A DNA stretch of 64,000 nt from an uncultured Caulobacter sp. (GTDB taxonomy: Bacteria > Pseudomonadota > Alphaproteobacteria > Caulobacterales > Caulobacteraceae), in assembly GCF_947036865.1 (NCBI RefSeq), contig NZ_CAMQSF010000001.1, positions 1 to 64,000 on the forward strand, given 5' to 3'. The notes beneath the pieces are model-generated. The model ran no database searches. It saw only the letters and a list, made by a program, of their open reading frames with translations, and was not told where the DNA came from. Shown piece by piece: positions 8,756 through 18,000 of the stretch. Numbering within the stretch: the stretch's first letter is position 1; each line of letters opens with the position of its first letter. Both the position numbers and the translations under genes were made by a program.

Positions 8756-9261
8756 CAGGAGGCCCTTTCCTCGAACGCCGCGGGACGGTCGTCGGCCGCC
8801 CGCTGATAGACGTGACGGAAGCGGCGGGCCGCCTTGGTCCAGGCCTCGGGGCTCGCGCCGTCGGCCGGCTCGAACGCGTCGAAACCGCAGCGGACCATGA
8901 AGCCGGCCTGCTCCTGGAGCACGTCGCCGACGGCGCGGATCTGGCCCGGGTAGCCGAACCGCTCGCGCAGCAACCGCGCGGAGGTATAGGCGCGGCCGTC
9001 GCGGAATTTCGGGAAGGCCAGGGCCACCAACGCGATGCGCGGCAGGTCATAGGCCAGCACCTCGACCTCTTCGTGGGACTCGATCCGCACGCCGACGCGG
9101 CGGGCGTTGGAGCTGAGCAGCGCGTCGCCCTCGGCCTCGAAGCGGGCCAGCGACAGGATCACGTCGCCGGTCTCGGGGATCGGGTCCTCGTCGGCCAGGT
9201 GGACGAAGCCGTCCTCGGCCCAGCGCGCCTCGCCGTCCGCGAGCTCAATCAGCCTGGGCAT
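8755..9261 (-). CDS. DUF934 protein of the sulfate-assimilation operon
   Basis: This 168-residue protein matches the DUF934 family. Its typical core is SNARRVGVRIES, then LPRIALVALAFPKFRDGRAYTSARLLRERFGYPGQIRA and the QEQAGFMVRCGFDAFE block. DUF934 genes almost always sit between a sulfite reductase gene and cysH in Proteobacteria, as here, and are thought to be accessory to sulfite reduction. No biochemical activity is assigned. Its 5' end overlaps cysI by 17 bp and its 3' end overlaps cysH, so the three are translated as a block. Confidence 0.88.
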   Translation of the reverse strand: MPRLIELADGEARWAEDGFVHLADEDPIPETGDVILSLARFEAEGDALLSSNARRVGVRIESHEEVEVLAYDLPRIALVALAFPKFRDGRAYTSARLLRERFGYPGQIRAVGDVLQEQAGFMVRCGFDAFEPADGASPEAWTKAARRFRHVYQRAADDRPAAFEERAS

Positions 9262-10903
9262 AGACCGCCTCCTTGAAGGGCTCGAGGCCGACGCGGCGAT
9301 AGGTGTCGAGGAAGCGCTCGCCGTCGGCGCGAATGCCGAGATAGGCGCCGACCAGCTGATCGACGGCCGTGGCCACGCGGTCGGCCGGCAGGGCCGGCCC
9401 CAGGATCTTGCCGATCGAAGCGTCCTCCGCGCCCGAGCCGCCCAGCGACAGCTGGTAGAACTCCTCGCCCTTCTTATCGACGCCGAGGATGCCGATGTGG
9501 GCCACGTGGTGGTGGCCGCAGGCGTTGATGCAGCCGCTGATCTTGATCTTCAGCTCACCGACCCGTTCGGCGCGATCCAGATCGGCGAACTGGCGGGCGA
9601 TGTCCTGGGCGATCGGGATCGCGCGGGCGTTGGCCAGGGCGCAGTAGTCGAGGCCCGGGCAGGCGATGATGTCGCTGACGAGGTCGATATTCGGCGTCGC
9701 CAGGTTCGCCGCCTGAAGGGCCGCGAACACGGTCGGCAGGTCGTCGAGCTTCACGTGCGGCAGGACGAGGTTCTGGGCGTGGGTCACCCGCAGGTCGTTC
9801 AAGCCGTAGCGCTCGGCCAGATCGGCGACGACCTCCAGCTGATCCGCCGAGGCGTCGCCCGGCGTCTGCGCCTGGGCCTTCAGCGAGATCTCGACGATGG
9901 CGTAGCCCGGCTTCTTGTGGTCGCGAACATTGTTGCGGACGAAGCGGGCGAAGGCGGCGTCGCCAGCCTTGGCGACCTCGAACGTCTCGGAGCGGGCCGG
10001 CAGGGTCTCGAACGGGGTCTTGGCGAAGGCCGCGCGGATGCGGGCCAGCTCCGAAGCCGGCAGGTCGGCGCGGGCCGGATCGATCTTGGCCCACTCTTCC
10101 TCGACCTGGCGGGCGAATTCCTCGGCGCCCAGGGCGGCGACCAGGATCTTGATGCGCGCCTTGTAGATATTGTCGCGGCGGCCGTGGCGGTTGTAGACGC
10201 GCAGCACGGCTTCCAGGTAGCTCAGCAGCCGGTCGGTCGGCAGGAACTCTTTGATGGTCGGGCCGACATAGGGCGTGCGCCCCTGACCGCCGCCGACGAT
10301 CACCTCGAAGCCCAGCCGCCCGTCGCGGCCCTGGCGTAGCAAGAGGCCGATGTCGTGCACCTTGGCCGCCGTGCGGTCCTTGGCCGAGGCGGTGATGGCG
10401 ATCTTGAACTTGCGCGGCAGGAACGAGAATTCCGGGTGCAGGGTCGACCACTGACGGATCACCTCGCACCAGACGCGCGGATCGTCGACTTCCTCGGCGG
10501 TCGCGCCGGCATAGGGGTCTGACGTGGTGTTGCGGATGCAGTTACCGCTGGTCTGGATGGCGTGCAGGTCGACCTCCGCCAGCTTGTCGAGGATGTCCGG
10601 CGCGTCCTTCAGCTTGATCCAGTTGAACTGGATGTTCTGGCGGGTGGTGAAGTGGCCGTAGCCCTTGTCGTAGTCGCGGGCGATCTCGGCGAGCCGGCGG
10701 AGCTGGCTCGGGTTCAGCGAGCCGTACGGAATGGCGATCCGCAGCATGTAGGCGTGGAGCTGCAGATAAAGGCCGTTCATCAGGCGCAGCGGCTTGAACT
10801 GGTCCTCGGTCAGCTCGCCGGAGAGGCGGCGGGCGACCTGGCCTCGAAACTCGGCCGAGCGGTCGGCCAGGAATTCTCTGTCGATGAGATCGTACTGGTA
10901 CAT
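9245..10903 (-). CDS. cysI: Sulfite reductase hemoprotein (nitrite/sulfite reductase family)
   Basis: This 552-residue protein shows two ferredoxin-like half domains. The siroheme/[4Fe-4S] ligands are visible as Cys415-x5-Cys421 (CPGLDYC) and Cys458-x3-Cys462 (SGCINACGHHH). The GHFTTRQNIQFNW stretch near residue 90 is the conserved siroheme-binding arginine region. It reduces sulfite to sulfide with six electrons. No flavoprotein partner cysJ is seen, so a ferredoxin probably donates the electrons, as in other alphaproteobacteria. The upstream cobA makes the siroheme precursor. Nitrite reductase is the alternative family member, but the cysH context argues for sulfite. Confidence 0.93.
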   Translation of the reverse strand: MYQYDLIDREFLADRSAEFRGQVARRLSGELTEDQFKPLRLMNGLYLQLHAYMLRIAIPYGSLNPSQLRRLAEIARDYDKGYGHFTTRQNIQFNWIKLKDAPDILDKLAEVDLHAIQTSGNCIRNTTSDPYAGATAEEVDDPRVWCEVIRQWSTLHPEFSFLPRKFKIAITASAKDRTAAKVHDIGLLLRQGRDGRLGFEVIVGGGQGRTPYVGPTIKEFLPTDRLLSYLEAVLRVYNRHGRRDNIYKARIKILVAALGAEEFARQVEEEWAKIDPARADLPASELARIRAAFAKTPFETLPARSETFEVAKAGDAAFARFVRNNVRDHKKPGYAIVEISLKAQAQTPGDASADQLEVVADLAERYGLNDLRVTHAQNLVLPHVKLDDLPTVFAALQAANLATPNIDLVSDIIACPGLDYCALANARAIPIAQDIARQFADLDRAERVGELKIKISGCINACGHHHVAHIGILGVDKKGEEFYQLSLGGSGAEDASIGKILGPALPADRVATAVDQLVGAYLGIRADGERFLDTYRRVGLEPFKEAVYAQAD

Positions 10904-10909
10904 GCCGCC

Positions 10910-11275
10910 CTACTTCCTGCGGATCAGATCGACGCGGCCGGTCGAGCGGGCCGCGCCGGAGGCCTGGCGCAGCGCCGCGACAACGTCGCCGCCCTCGGCC
11001 TGCTTGCCGTGCGTCGGCTCGTTGGTCGGACCCAGCGCCCGGATGCGCTCGCGATAGCTGAGCGGCGCCCAGCGGCCTTCGCTCTGGATGAGATCGATCG
11101 GATAGACATCGACCACGATGGTCGGCTGGCCCTTGCCGGTGGCGACGGCCGCCTCGACGTCGGCGGCGTGGTGGTCGTCGAACAGCTGGGCGTCGCCGAA
11201 GCGGTCCACCCACTGTCCGGATTTCCAGAACACGACCTCGCCGTCGAGCAGGCGGTTGGCGGTGACGGCTTTCAT
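10910..11275 (-). CDS. DUF2849 protein
   Basis: This 121-residue protein begins MKAVTANRLLDGEVVFWKSG. That beginning, followed later by VDVYPIDL and SYRERIRALGPTNE, is characteristic of DUF2849, a small family found next to sulfite reductase genes in alphaproteobacteria. Its role is unknown; a link to siroheme loading or redox supply is guesswork. ATG 11273-11275 overlaps the TGA of cobA by 4 bp, and the stop lies 6 bp before the cysI start. Longer in-frame starts would read back into the palindromic repeat and are rejected. Confidence 0.8.
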   Translation of the reverse strand: MKAVTANRLLDGEVVFWKSGQWVDRFGDAQLFDDHHAADVEAAVATGKGQPTIVVDVYPIDLIQSEGRWAPLSYRERIRALGPTNEPTHGKQAEGGDVVAALRQASGAARSTGRVDLIRRK

Positions 11276-12138
11276 TCTCCAGCTCCGCTCATCCCCGCGA
11301 AAGCGGGGACCCATACTGAATCGCCGCCCGGGTCACCGCTTTCGCGGGGATGAGCGGCATTTTGTTGAGCCATGGCCATCGCCTCGCCGATCATCAGCAG
11401 CGCCGGCCCCTTCAGCCCTTGCGCCGCCGCCGCGAGGCCGGCCAGCGTGGTGACCACGCGCCGTTCGTCGGCGCGGCTGGCGTTCTCGACGATCAGGGCC
11501 GGGGTCGAGCCCTCGCGCCCGGCCGTCATCAGACGCTCGGCGATCAGACCGGCCGTCGATAGGCCCATATAGATGACGACGGTCTGGTTTGGCCTGGCCA
11601 AGGCCGCCCAGTCCAGGTCCGGCTCCCCGTGCGCCGCATGACCCGTCACGAAGGTGACGGCCTGGGCCGAGCCGCGATGGGTCAGCGGCGCGCCGGCGCT
11701 GGCGCTGGCGGCCAGGGCGGCGGTGACGCCGGGCACGACGTGGCAATCGACGCCGGCGTCGCGACACGCCTGCAGCTCCTCGCCGCCCCGTCCGAACAGG
11801 AACGGATCGCCGCCCTTCAGCCGCACGACGTTCAGGCCGTCCAGGGCCAGCGCCACGAGCAGTTGATTGATGTCGTCTTGCGGCAGGGTGTGGCGCGACT
11901 TGCGCTTGGCGACATTGATCCGCCGCGCGCGCGACGGCGCGAGATCCAGGATCGCCTCGGACACCAGCCCGTCATGCACCACGACATCGGCGGCGCGCAG
12001 GGCGTTGAAGGCGCGGAAGGTCAGAAGATCCGGGTCGCCGGGGCCCGCACCGACCAGCCAGACCGCGCCCAGCGCGCGGCCCGCGCGACGGCCTCCGACC
12101 ACCACGAGACCGGGTTGGCGATGCGGCTGGCGGGCCAT
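11272..12138 (-). CDS. cobA: Uroporphyrinogen-III C-methyltransferase with repeat-derived tail
   Basis: This 288-residue SAM-dependent methyltransferase of the SUMT family turns uroporphyrinogen III into precorrin-2, the first step to siroheme (needed by the adjacent sulfite reductase) and cobalamin. Visible motifs are VWLVGAGPGDPDLLT (SAM site 1), VVHDGLVS, KGGDPFLFGRGGEE and VPGVTAALAASASAGAPLTHR. The first 30 residues or so are a basic leader. There is no N-terminal CysG dehydrogenase domain. The last 30 residues or so (from HPRESGDP through WVPAFAGMS) are a translated REP-like palindrome, not family sequence. The end overlaps the DUF2849 start by 4 bp. It is the first gene of the cys operon. 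Confidence 0.9.
   Translation of the reverse strand: MARQPHRQPGLVVVGGRRAGRALGAVWLVGAGPGDPDLLTFRAFNALRAADVVVHDGLVSEAILDLAPSRARRINVAKRKSRHTLPQDDINQLLVALALDGLNVVRLKGGDPFLFGRGGEELQACRDAGVDCHVVPGVTAALAASASAGAPLTHRGSAQAVTFVTGHAAHGEPDLDWAALARPNQTVVIYMGLSTAGLIAERLMTAGREGSTPALIVENASRADERRVVTTLAGLAAAAQGLKGPALLMIGEAMAMAQQNAAHPRESGDPGGDSVWVPAFAGMSGAGE
11287..11355. repeat. REP-like inverted pair inside the cobA 3' end
   Basis: Two inverted copies lie at 11287-11313 and 11330-11355. Each contains the CCCCGCGAAAGCGGGG hairpin or a close variant, flanked by GCTCAT and GGACCCA, and a GAATC methylation site sits between them. The unit matches the pair at 5716-5809 but is read through in frame as the C-terminus of cobA, so the element lies in coding sequence. 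Confidence 0.85.
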
Positions 12139-12190
12139 GGGCTTTAGAACCTCTATCAGCGCGATCGGATTAAGACCGTGGAACGAAAGA

Positions 12191-12215
12191 CGGGGTCGCC
12201 CTAAAGACGACCCCG
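12191..12215. other. Inverted repeat in cobA/LysR divergent region
   Basis: CGGGGTCG (12191-12198) and CGACCCCG (12208-12215) form a perfect 8-bp inverted repeat with a 9-base A-rich centre, between the divergent cobA and LysR genes. It could be a regulatory hairpin in a leader or a regulator site. There is no T-tract. Confidence 0.4.
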
Positions 12216-12324
12216 CCCATGACCGCCGACGAAAAGGGCCAATCCGCCAGCGGGCTCTTGCAAACTCGGCGTGAAGGGGTCAATTCGCAAACAAGGACTT
12301 CTGCCGGGGCGTTCAGTAAAACTC

Positions 12325-13281
12325 ATGGAAAGACCCAACGAGCGCCGCCGCCTGCCGCCGCTGAACGCGCTGCGCGCCTTCGAGGCCGCCGCCCGCCACC
12401 TGAACTTCAGCCGCGCGGCCGACGAACTGTCGGTGACCCCCGGCGCCGTCAGCCAGCAGATCCAGAATCTCGAGGACTATGTCGGGGCGGCGCTGTTCAA
12501 GCGCACGCCCAAGGGCCTGCTGCTGACCGACGCGGCCCAGACCGCCCTGCCCGCCCTGCGCGAGGCCTTCGACCGGCTGGCCGAGGCGGCGTCCCTGTTG
12601 ACCGCCGCCGTCGATGGCCGTCGCCTGACCCTGACCGCCGCGCCCTCGTTCGCCGCCAAGTGGTTGGTGCCGCGCCTGGGCAAGTTCGAGCGGGCTCATC
12701 CGCAGGTCGACGTCTGGCTGTCGGCCGGCATGGAGGTCGTCGATTTCGCCACCGGCGAGGTCGACATGGCCATCCGCTACGGCTCGGGCCGCTATCCGGG
12801 CCTGGAGGTGATCCGGCTGCTGCACGAGACGGTGGTGCCGGTCGCCAGCCCCGAACTGCTCGAACAGAACGCCCTGGAGCGCCCCGAGGACCTGGCCCAC
12901 CACATCCTGCTGCACGACGGCTCGCCCGACGCCGACGACAGCTGCCCGGACTGGGCGATGTGGCTGGCCGCGCGCGGCATCAAGAGCGTGGACGGCGCGC
13001 GCGGCCCGCGCTTCAACCAGTCCAGCCTGGTCATCGAGGCCGCCGCCAACGGCCGCGGCATCGCGCTGGCCAAGCGCACCCTGGCCCAGGCCGACCTCGA
13101 CGCCGGCCGCCTGGTCATCCCGTTCGAGGCCTCCACGGCGGTCGACTTCGCCTATTACGTGGTCCACCCCAAGGCCAAGGGCCGCCTGCCGCAGGTCAAG
13201 GCGTTCGTGACCTGGCTGAAGGCCGAGGCCGAGGCGCACGAGGCGGCCCTGCGCACCCTCGACAACGGTTCGGGCATTTAA
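12325..13281 (+). CDS. LysR-family transcriptional regulator (GcvA-like)
   Basis: This 318-residue protein has an N-terminal winged helix-turn-helix (LPPLNALRAFEAAARHLNFS, then AADELSVTPGAVSQQIQNLE). A periplasmic-binding-like effector domain follows from about residue 95. The RRLPPLNALRAFEAAAR opening and the later MAIRYGSGRYPGL are typical of the GcvA/AmpR branch. ATG 12325 is chosen because the family starts a few residues before this motif; a GTG at 12271 would add 18 unrelated residues. It diverges from the cys operon, so it could control it, but it does not look like CysB or Cbl. The effector is unknown. Confidence 0.88.
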   Translation: MERPNERRRLPPLNALRAFEAAARHLNFSRAADELSVTPGAVSQQIQNLEDYVGAALFKRTPKGLLLTDAAQTALPALREAFDRLAEAASLLTAAVDGRRLTLTAAPSFAAKWLVPRLGKFERAHPQVDVWLSAGMEVVDFATGEVDMAIRYGSGRYPGLEVIRLLHETVVPVASPELLEQNALERPEDLAHHILLHDGSPDADDSCPDWAMWLAARGIKSVDGARGPRFNQSSLVIEAAANGRGIALAKRTLAQADLDAGRLVIPFEASTAVDFAYYVVHPKAKGRLPQVKAFVTWLKAEAEAHEAALRTLDNGSGI

Positions 13282-13329
13282 CCGCCGGCCGCTCTGGTTT
13301 TGACGGCGGGAACCGGCTTAAAGGGGCGC

Positions 13330-13659
13330 ATGAAAATCACGACTCTTCATGTCGACGAGCACCTGGCGCCCGCCGACTGCCGGACCATGGCCGACGTGCG
13401 CCAGGGCGTGGACGCCCTGGACCGGGCGCTGGTCCTGCTGCTGACCGAGCGGCAAGGCTTCATGGACGCCGCCGCCCGCATCAAGGCCGACCGAACGAAG
13501 GTCTTCGACCGCGCGCGGATCGAGGATGTGGTCGAGAAGGTCAAGGCGGCGGCGCGGCAGACCGGCCTTTCGGAAGCGATCGTCGAGCCGGTGTGGCGGA
13601 CGTTGATCGACCGCTGCATCGCTTACGAATACGACAGCTGGGACAAGACGAAGGGCTGA
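13330..13659 (+). CDS. Chorismate mutase, AroQ type (PchB-like)
   Basis: This 109-residue all-helical protein fits AroQ chorismate mutase: ADVRQGVDALDRALVLLLTERQ (helix 1, with the catalytic Arg and the Asp-Arg pair), then AARIKADR and the closing VWRTLIDRCIAYEYDSW helix. It converts chorismate to prephenate for Phe and Tyr synthesis, or acts as a weak isochorismate-pyruvate lyase in the PchB subgroup. ATG 13330 removes a 10-residue leader that has no family match. It lies 48 bp downstream of the LysR gene, so the two could be cotranscribed. A repeat-type hairpin follows. Confidence 0.85.
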   Translation: MKITTLHVDEHLAPADCRTMADVRQGVDALDRALVLLLTERQGFMDAAARIKADRTKVFDRARIEDVVEKVKAAARQTGLSEAIVEPVWRTLIDRCIAYEYDSWDKTKG

Positions 13660-13792
13660 GACCGGCCCCTCTCCCCTTGCGGGCGGGGGTGGCGCGGAGG
13701 GCTAGGTGAGGGGTCGCGCCGGCGCCGCCGGGAGCCCCCTCATCCGTCAGCTTCGCTGACACCTTCTCCCGCGAGGGGAGAAGGAAGTCTGC
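13660..13792. repeat. Intergenic palindromic repeat, likely bidirectional terminator
   Basis: This spacer between convergent genes holds stacked hairpins. GTCAGC-TTC-GCTGAC lies at 13746-13760. A 9-bp perfect stem CCTTCTCCC/GGGAGAAGG (13762-13770 with 13776-13784) follows. The CCCCTCAYC-hairpin-CTTCTCCC layout resembles the spacer between purC and purS (54371-54535), so this is a dispersed family. Confidence 0.7.
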
Positions 13793-14620
13793 TCAGTTCC
13801 CGTCGATCAGATCCCCGAACGAGCCGAGGATGCTCCCCTCGCCGCGATTGCCGCCCTGGCCCTGCGCCGCCTGCAGCATCCGGCCCGCCAGGCGCGCGAA
13901 CGGCAGGGACTGGATCCAGACCTTCCCCGGACCGCGCAGGCGGGCGAAGAACAGGCCTTCCCCGCCGAACAGCACGCTCTTGACCCCGCCGGCCATCACC
14001 AGGTCGAAGTCGACGCCGGGCGTGTAGGCGGCCAGGCAGCCGGTGTCGATGTGCAGTTCCTCGCCCGGGCCGAGGGTCCTCTCGACCAGCGTGCCGCCCA
14101 TCTGCACGAAGACCCAGCCGTCGCCCTCTAGGCGCTGCATGATGAAGCCCTCGCCGCCGAACAGGCCGGTCATCACGCGCTTCTGGAAGTGGATGCCGAT
14201 CGACACGCCGCGCGCGGCGGCCAGAAAGCTGTCCTTCTGGCAGATCAGGGTCCCGCCCAACTGGCCGAGATTCAACGGCAGGATCGTGCCCGGCGTCGGC
14301 GCGGCGAAGGCCACGCGCGCCTTGCCCGTCCCCTGGTGCGTGAAGACGGTGGTGAACAGGCTCTCCCCGGTGATCAGGCGCTTGCCCGCGCCCAGCAGCT
14401 TGCCCATGAAGCCGCCGCCCTGGTCGGCCGAGCCGTCGCCGAACACGGTGGTCATCTCGACGCTGGCGTCCTTCCAGACGAAGGCGCCGGCTTCGGCGAC
14501 GGCGCTCTCGCCCGGATCCAGCTCGATCTCGACGAACTGCAGATCCTCGCCCTTGATCTCGAAGTCGATGTCGTCGGCGACGCCGGCGCTGCGCTGATGG
14601 CTCCAGGGGCTGGGGGGCAT
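13793..14620 (-). CDS. AIM24/TIGR00266-family protein
   Basis: This 275-residue protein is made of repeated beta-strand blocks: ESAVAEAGAFVWKDASVEM, GGGFMGKLLGAGKRLITGESLF, FAAPTPGTILPLNL, GVSIGIHFQKRVMTGLFGGEGF and VKSVLFGGEGLFFARLRGPG. This is the AIM24 (Altered Inheritance of Mitochondria 24) superfamily of trimeric beta-prism proteins. The bacterial function is unknown. ATG 14618-14620 has a good Shine-Dalgarno (GGAGA) 8 bases upstream. It is divergent from the TonB receptor, across a 385-bp spacer. Confidence 0.85.
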   Translation of the reverse strand: MPPSPWSHQRSAGVADDIDFEIKGEDLQFVEIELDPGESAVAEAGAFVWKDASVEMTTVFGDGSADQGGGFMGKLLGAGKRLITGESLFTTVFTHQGTGKARVAFAAPTPGTILPLNLGQLGGTLICQKDSFLAAARGVSIGIHFQKRVMTGLFGGEGFIMQRLEGDGWVFVQMGGTLVERTLGPGEELHIDTGCLAAYTPGVDFDLVMAGGVKSVLFGGEGLFFARLRGPGKVWIQSLPFARLAGRMLQAAQGQGGNRGEGSILGSFGDLIDGN

Positions 14621-15005
14621 GGCGATCTCCTCGTTTTCGGACCTCCGTTCTAGCGAAATCGCGTCTGTGGCGCCAATGACACATCTATAACTTGACGTCG
14701 CGCGCCGAGCGGCGGTCAAGTCGCTCTGCGGCTTTGGTCAGACCATCTGGCGCCCAGCGCCGGAACAGGGACTCTCCAGAACATCCTGGATTTAATGCAT
14801 TTTTCTGGCCGTTCCCGCGAGGAACGCCGGAACGTAACGCCCGCTTCGCGCCTGAGCGCGGTTGCTAATCCGCATCCCAAGGTTTGGCCTGACCAGGTGG
14901 TCACCAGCATTCCTTAAGTGGCATTACCAATTATTGACAACGTTCCCAACTGGTCGGATAAGTGAGTTCAGGGCGCCAGGTCAGTGCGCCGGGGGAGGCT
15001 TTTCC
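14621..15005. promoter_or_regulatory. Spacer before TonB receptor with promoter and palindromic sites
   Basis: There is no gene in this 385-bp stretch. Visible sites are TGGTCAGACCA (14735-14745, perfect) and TGACCAGGTGGTCA (14890-14903, two TGACCA arms with a GG centre), both GntR-like. A -35-like TTGACA (14934-14939) is followed 16 bp later by GGATAA (14956-14961). The LacI-like TGACAACGTTCCCA (14935-14948) overlaps that -35. The arrangement suggests a repressible promoter for the receptor gene. The AIM24 promoter on the other strand was not resolved. Confidence 0.55.
14935..14948 (+). promoter_or_regulatory. LacI-type operator candidate at the TonB-receptor promoter
   Basis: TGACAACGTTCCCA matches 12 of 14 positions of the perfect palindrome TGACAACGTTGTCA found at 39705-39718 before the sugar transporter. 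In both places the site overlaps a TTGACA -35 element, which is the geometry expected for a repressor. Confidence 0.5.
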
Positions 15006-18000
15006 ATGATCCAAGCTCACAAGACCTTCGTTCTCCGCGCCGCGCTGATGGCGTCTTGCGCCGCTCTGGCGATCGGGGCGTCCGCCCAAGCTCAGACATC
15101 CGCGCCTTCGGAGAAGGCCGACACCCAGACCGTCGATACGGTCGTGGTCACCGGTTTCCGGCAAGCCTACGCCAACGCCATCTCGACCAAGCGCGAGACG
15201 CTGGAAATCTCGGACGGCATCTCGTCGGACGGCCTGGGCCGCTTCCCCGACCTGAACGTCGGCGAGGCGATCCAGCGCATTCCGGGCATCCAGATCAACC
15301 GCGAGGCCGACAGCCGCAACGCCACCATCAGCCTGCGCGGCCTGCCCGGCACCTTCGCGCGCACCACGCTGAACGGCGGCGCCTTCGCCGATCCGATCCT
15401 GAACGGTTCGACCCCGCTGGGCGCCTTCAACTCGGACATCTTCACGGCGATCAACGTGATCAAGTCGCCGTCCGCCTCGAACCTGGCCGGCGGCCTGTCG
15501 GGCAATATCGACCTGCGCATCAACCCGGCGCTGGCGCGCAAGGACGGCGGTTTCGCCAAGCTGTCCTATGAGTACAATTCCCTCGGCAAGCTCGGCAGCC
15601 CGCTGACCTCGATCGGCTACAACAAGCACCTCACCGACGACTTCGCCGTGTTTGGCGTGGTGGCCTGGAAGGACGAGAAGTTCCGCCGCGACTCGATCAC
15701 GGTGAACTCGTGGGGCAACAGGCTGGGCGCGATCCAGGTCGGCAACCAGGCCGCCGCCGGCTCGAACCCGGTCTACGACGCCCTGATCGCGGCCAATCCG
15801 GGCGGCGTCTACTACCCCAGCCAGACCCGCCAGCTCGTCAAGTTCAATCGCGGCACGACGCTTTCGGCCTCCACCGGTTTCGAGTGGCGGATCAACGACG
15901 CCTGGAAGTTCGGCGCCAACGCCTTCATCACCAAGCGGAACCTGAAGGACGCCACCAACAACCTGCTCTATATCGACGCGGGTCCCGGCAACGGCACCAA
16001 TACGGCCCTGGCCGCCACCTCGGCCGTCGCCAAGATCACCGATATCGGCACGCCCTATATCGTGCACACGCCGAACGGCGACCGCGCCTATATCAACAAG
16101 TTCTCGGCCGCGAACATCAACACCTTCGACTCGGTGCGCTCGGAACCGGCGAAGAACCAGACCTGGGCCATCAACCCGACCCTGGAATTCAAGAACGACG
16201 AATGGAAGGCCACGGCCAACCTGACGATCTCCAAGGCCCAGGCCCAGGCCAACCAGATCGAGTTCGACGTCGTCCAGAACCCCTATCGCAACCTGGGCCC
16301 CGCCGGCCTGAACGGCATCACCGCGGCGGTCAGCCTGGGCGGGACGGACCTGTCGAACTACACGGCCGTGCTGACCACGCCGCACGCCACCCACCTTCCG
16401 ACCGGCGGCTTCGTCATTCCCGCCACGGCGACGGCCACCACCCAGGCCGGCGCGGTGATGCCGGGCCAGGCGGCCACGGTCGCCGGCGACAAGTTCGGCA
16501 TCACGGGCACCAGCGGCAACGCCGACAACGTGCTGGACGCCTTCCAGCTGGACTTCGACCGCTCGCTGGACGTCTCGATCTTCGCGAACCTGCAGTTCGG
16601 CGGCCGCGCCGAGCACAACAAGTTCACGTCGAGCGGCTCGCGCAACAGCGCCCTGGGCGCCAACACCCAGAACATCACGCCGGACATGGCCGCGCCGCTG
16701 AGCTACGCCAGCGACTTCTTCGGCGGCAAGGCGGCCGGCGCCACGTCGAACTGGATGAACGTCGACATCGACCGGATCCTGAAGACGATCACGCCGGTCA
16801 ACACCAACCTGCGCACCGCGACCAATCCGAACGGCCTGCCCGACCAGTTCCTGCTGGGCGCGCCCGGCGTGTTCCTGACGCCCTACGGCGTGGTCAACAA
16901 CTACACGGACGGCAACTACTGGAACAACAACTTCAGCAATCAGAACGACGTCTACTCGGCCTATCTGACGGCGAAGTTCAAGACCGAGCTCTTCAACGTT
17001 CCGGTCCGCGGCACCGTGGGCACGCGCTACGAAAGCACCAAGCAGAAGATCGTGGCGCTGAACTGCAAGAACTGCACGACGGCGCTTTCCAGCCAAGCCG
17101 GCGCGATCAACCACTCGCTGACGACCTCGACGCGCAAGAACAGCTTCAACTACTGGCTGCCGTCGGCGATCGTGGTGGCCGACCTGCGCAACGACCTGGT
17201 GCTCCGCGCCGCGGCCTACCGCACCTATGTCCGTCCGCAGCCGCGCGACAACGTGCCGACCACCTTCGTCCAGGTGCCGGTCGACGTGAACCCGCCGACC
17301 GATCCGGTCTATACGGTCACGCTGGGGGCGACGGACATCAAGCCGTACACCGCCAACAGCTACGACCTGTCGCTGGAGTGGTATAACCGTCCGGGCGGCC
17401 TGATCTCGGTCGCCGCCTACCGCAAGGACATCCAGGGCTATATCGGCCCGATCACCGACCAGTCGGTGCTGTGCCCGGCCAGCGGCAAGATCGACGGCCT
17501 CGACGTCGACCTCGGCACGCTGACGATCGACAATTCCGGCGGCACGCCCAAGTGCATCAGCTCGAACAAGTTCGTCGGCGCCGGCGGCGTGTTGAAGAAC
17601 GCGCAGGTCAACATCAGCGGCAAGACCAACCAGAACCCGATGAAGGTCACGGGCTTCGAGTTCAACATCCAGCAGAACTTCGACTTCCTGCCGGGCTTCT
17701 GGAAGAACTTCGGCGGCGCGTTCAACTACTCGTACACGAAGATCGACGGCAAGGACACGGCGGGCAACGCCATCACCCTGCCCAGCGTCTCGAAGAACAA
17801 CCTGAACGTCATCGGCTATTACGAAGCCAAGTGGGGCGGCATCCGCCTGGTCTACAACTGGCGTGACAAGTACGACCTGGCGGCCGGCAACTCGTTCGTC
17901 GGCGACGCCCGGACGGTCAAGGCCCGCAGCCAGCTGGACGCCTCGGCCTCGTACAAGCTGACGGAAACCATGACGGTCTCGGTCGACGCCTTCAACCTGA

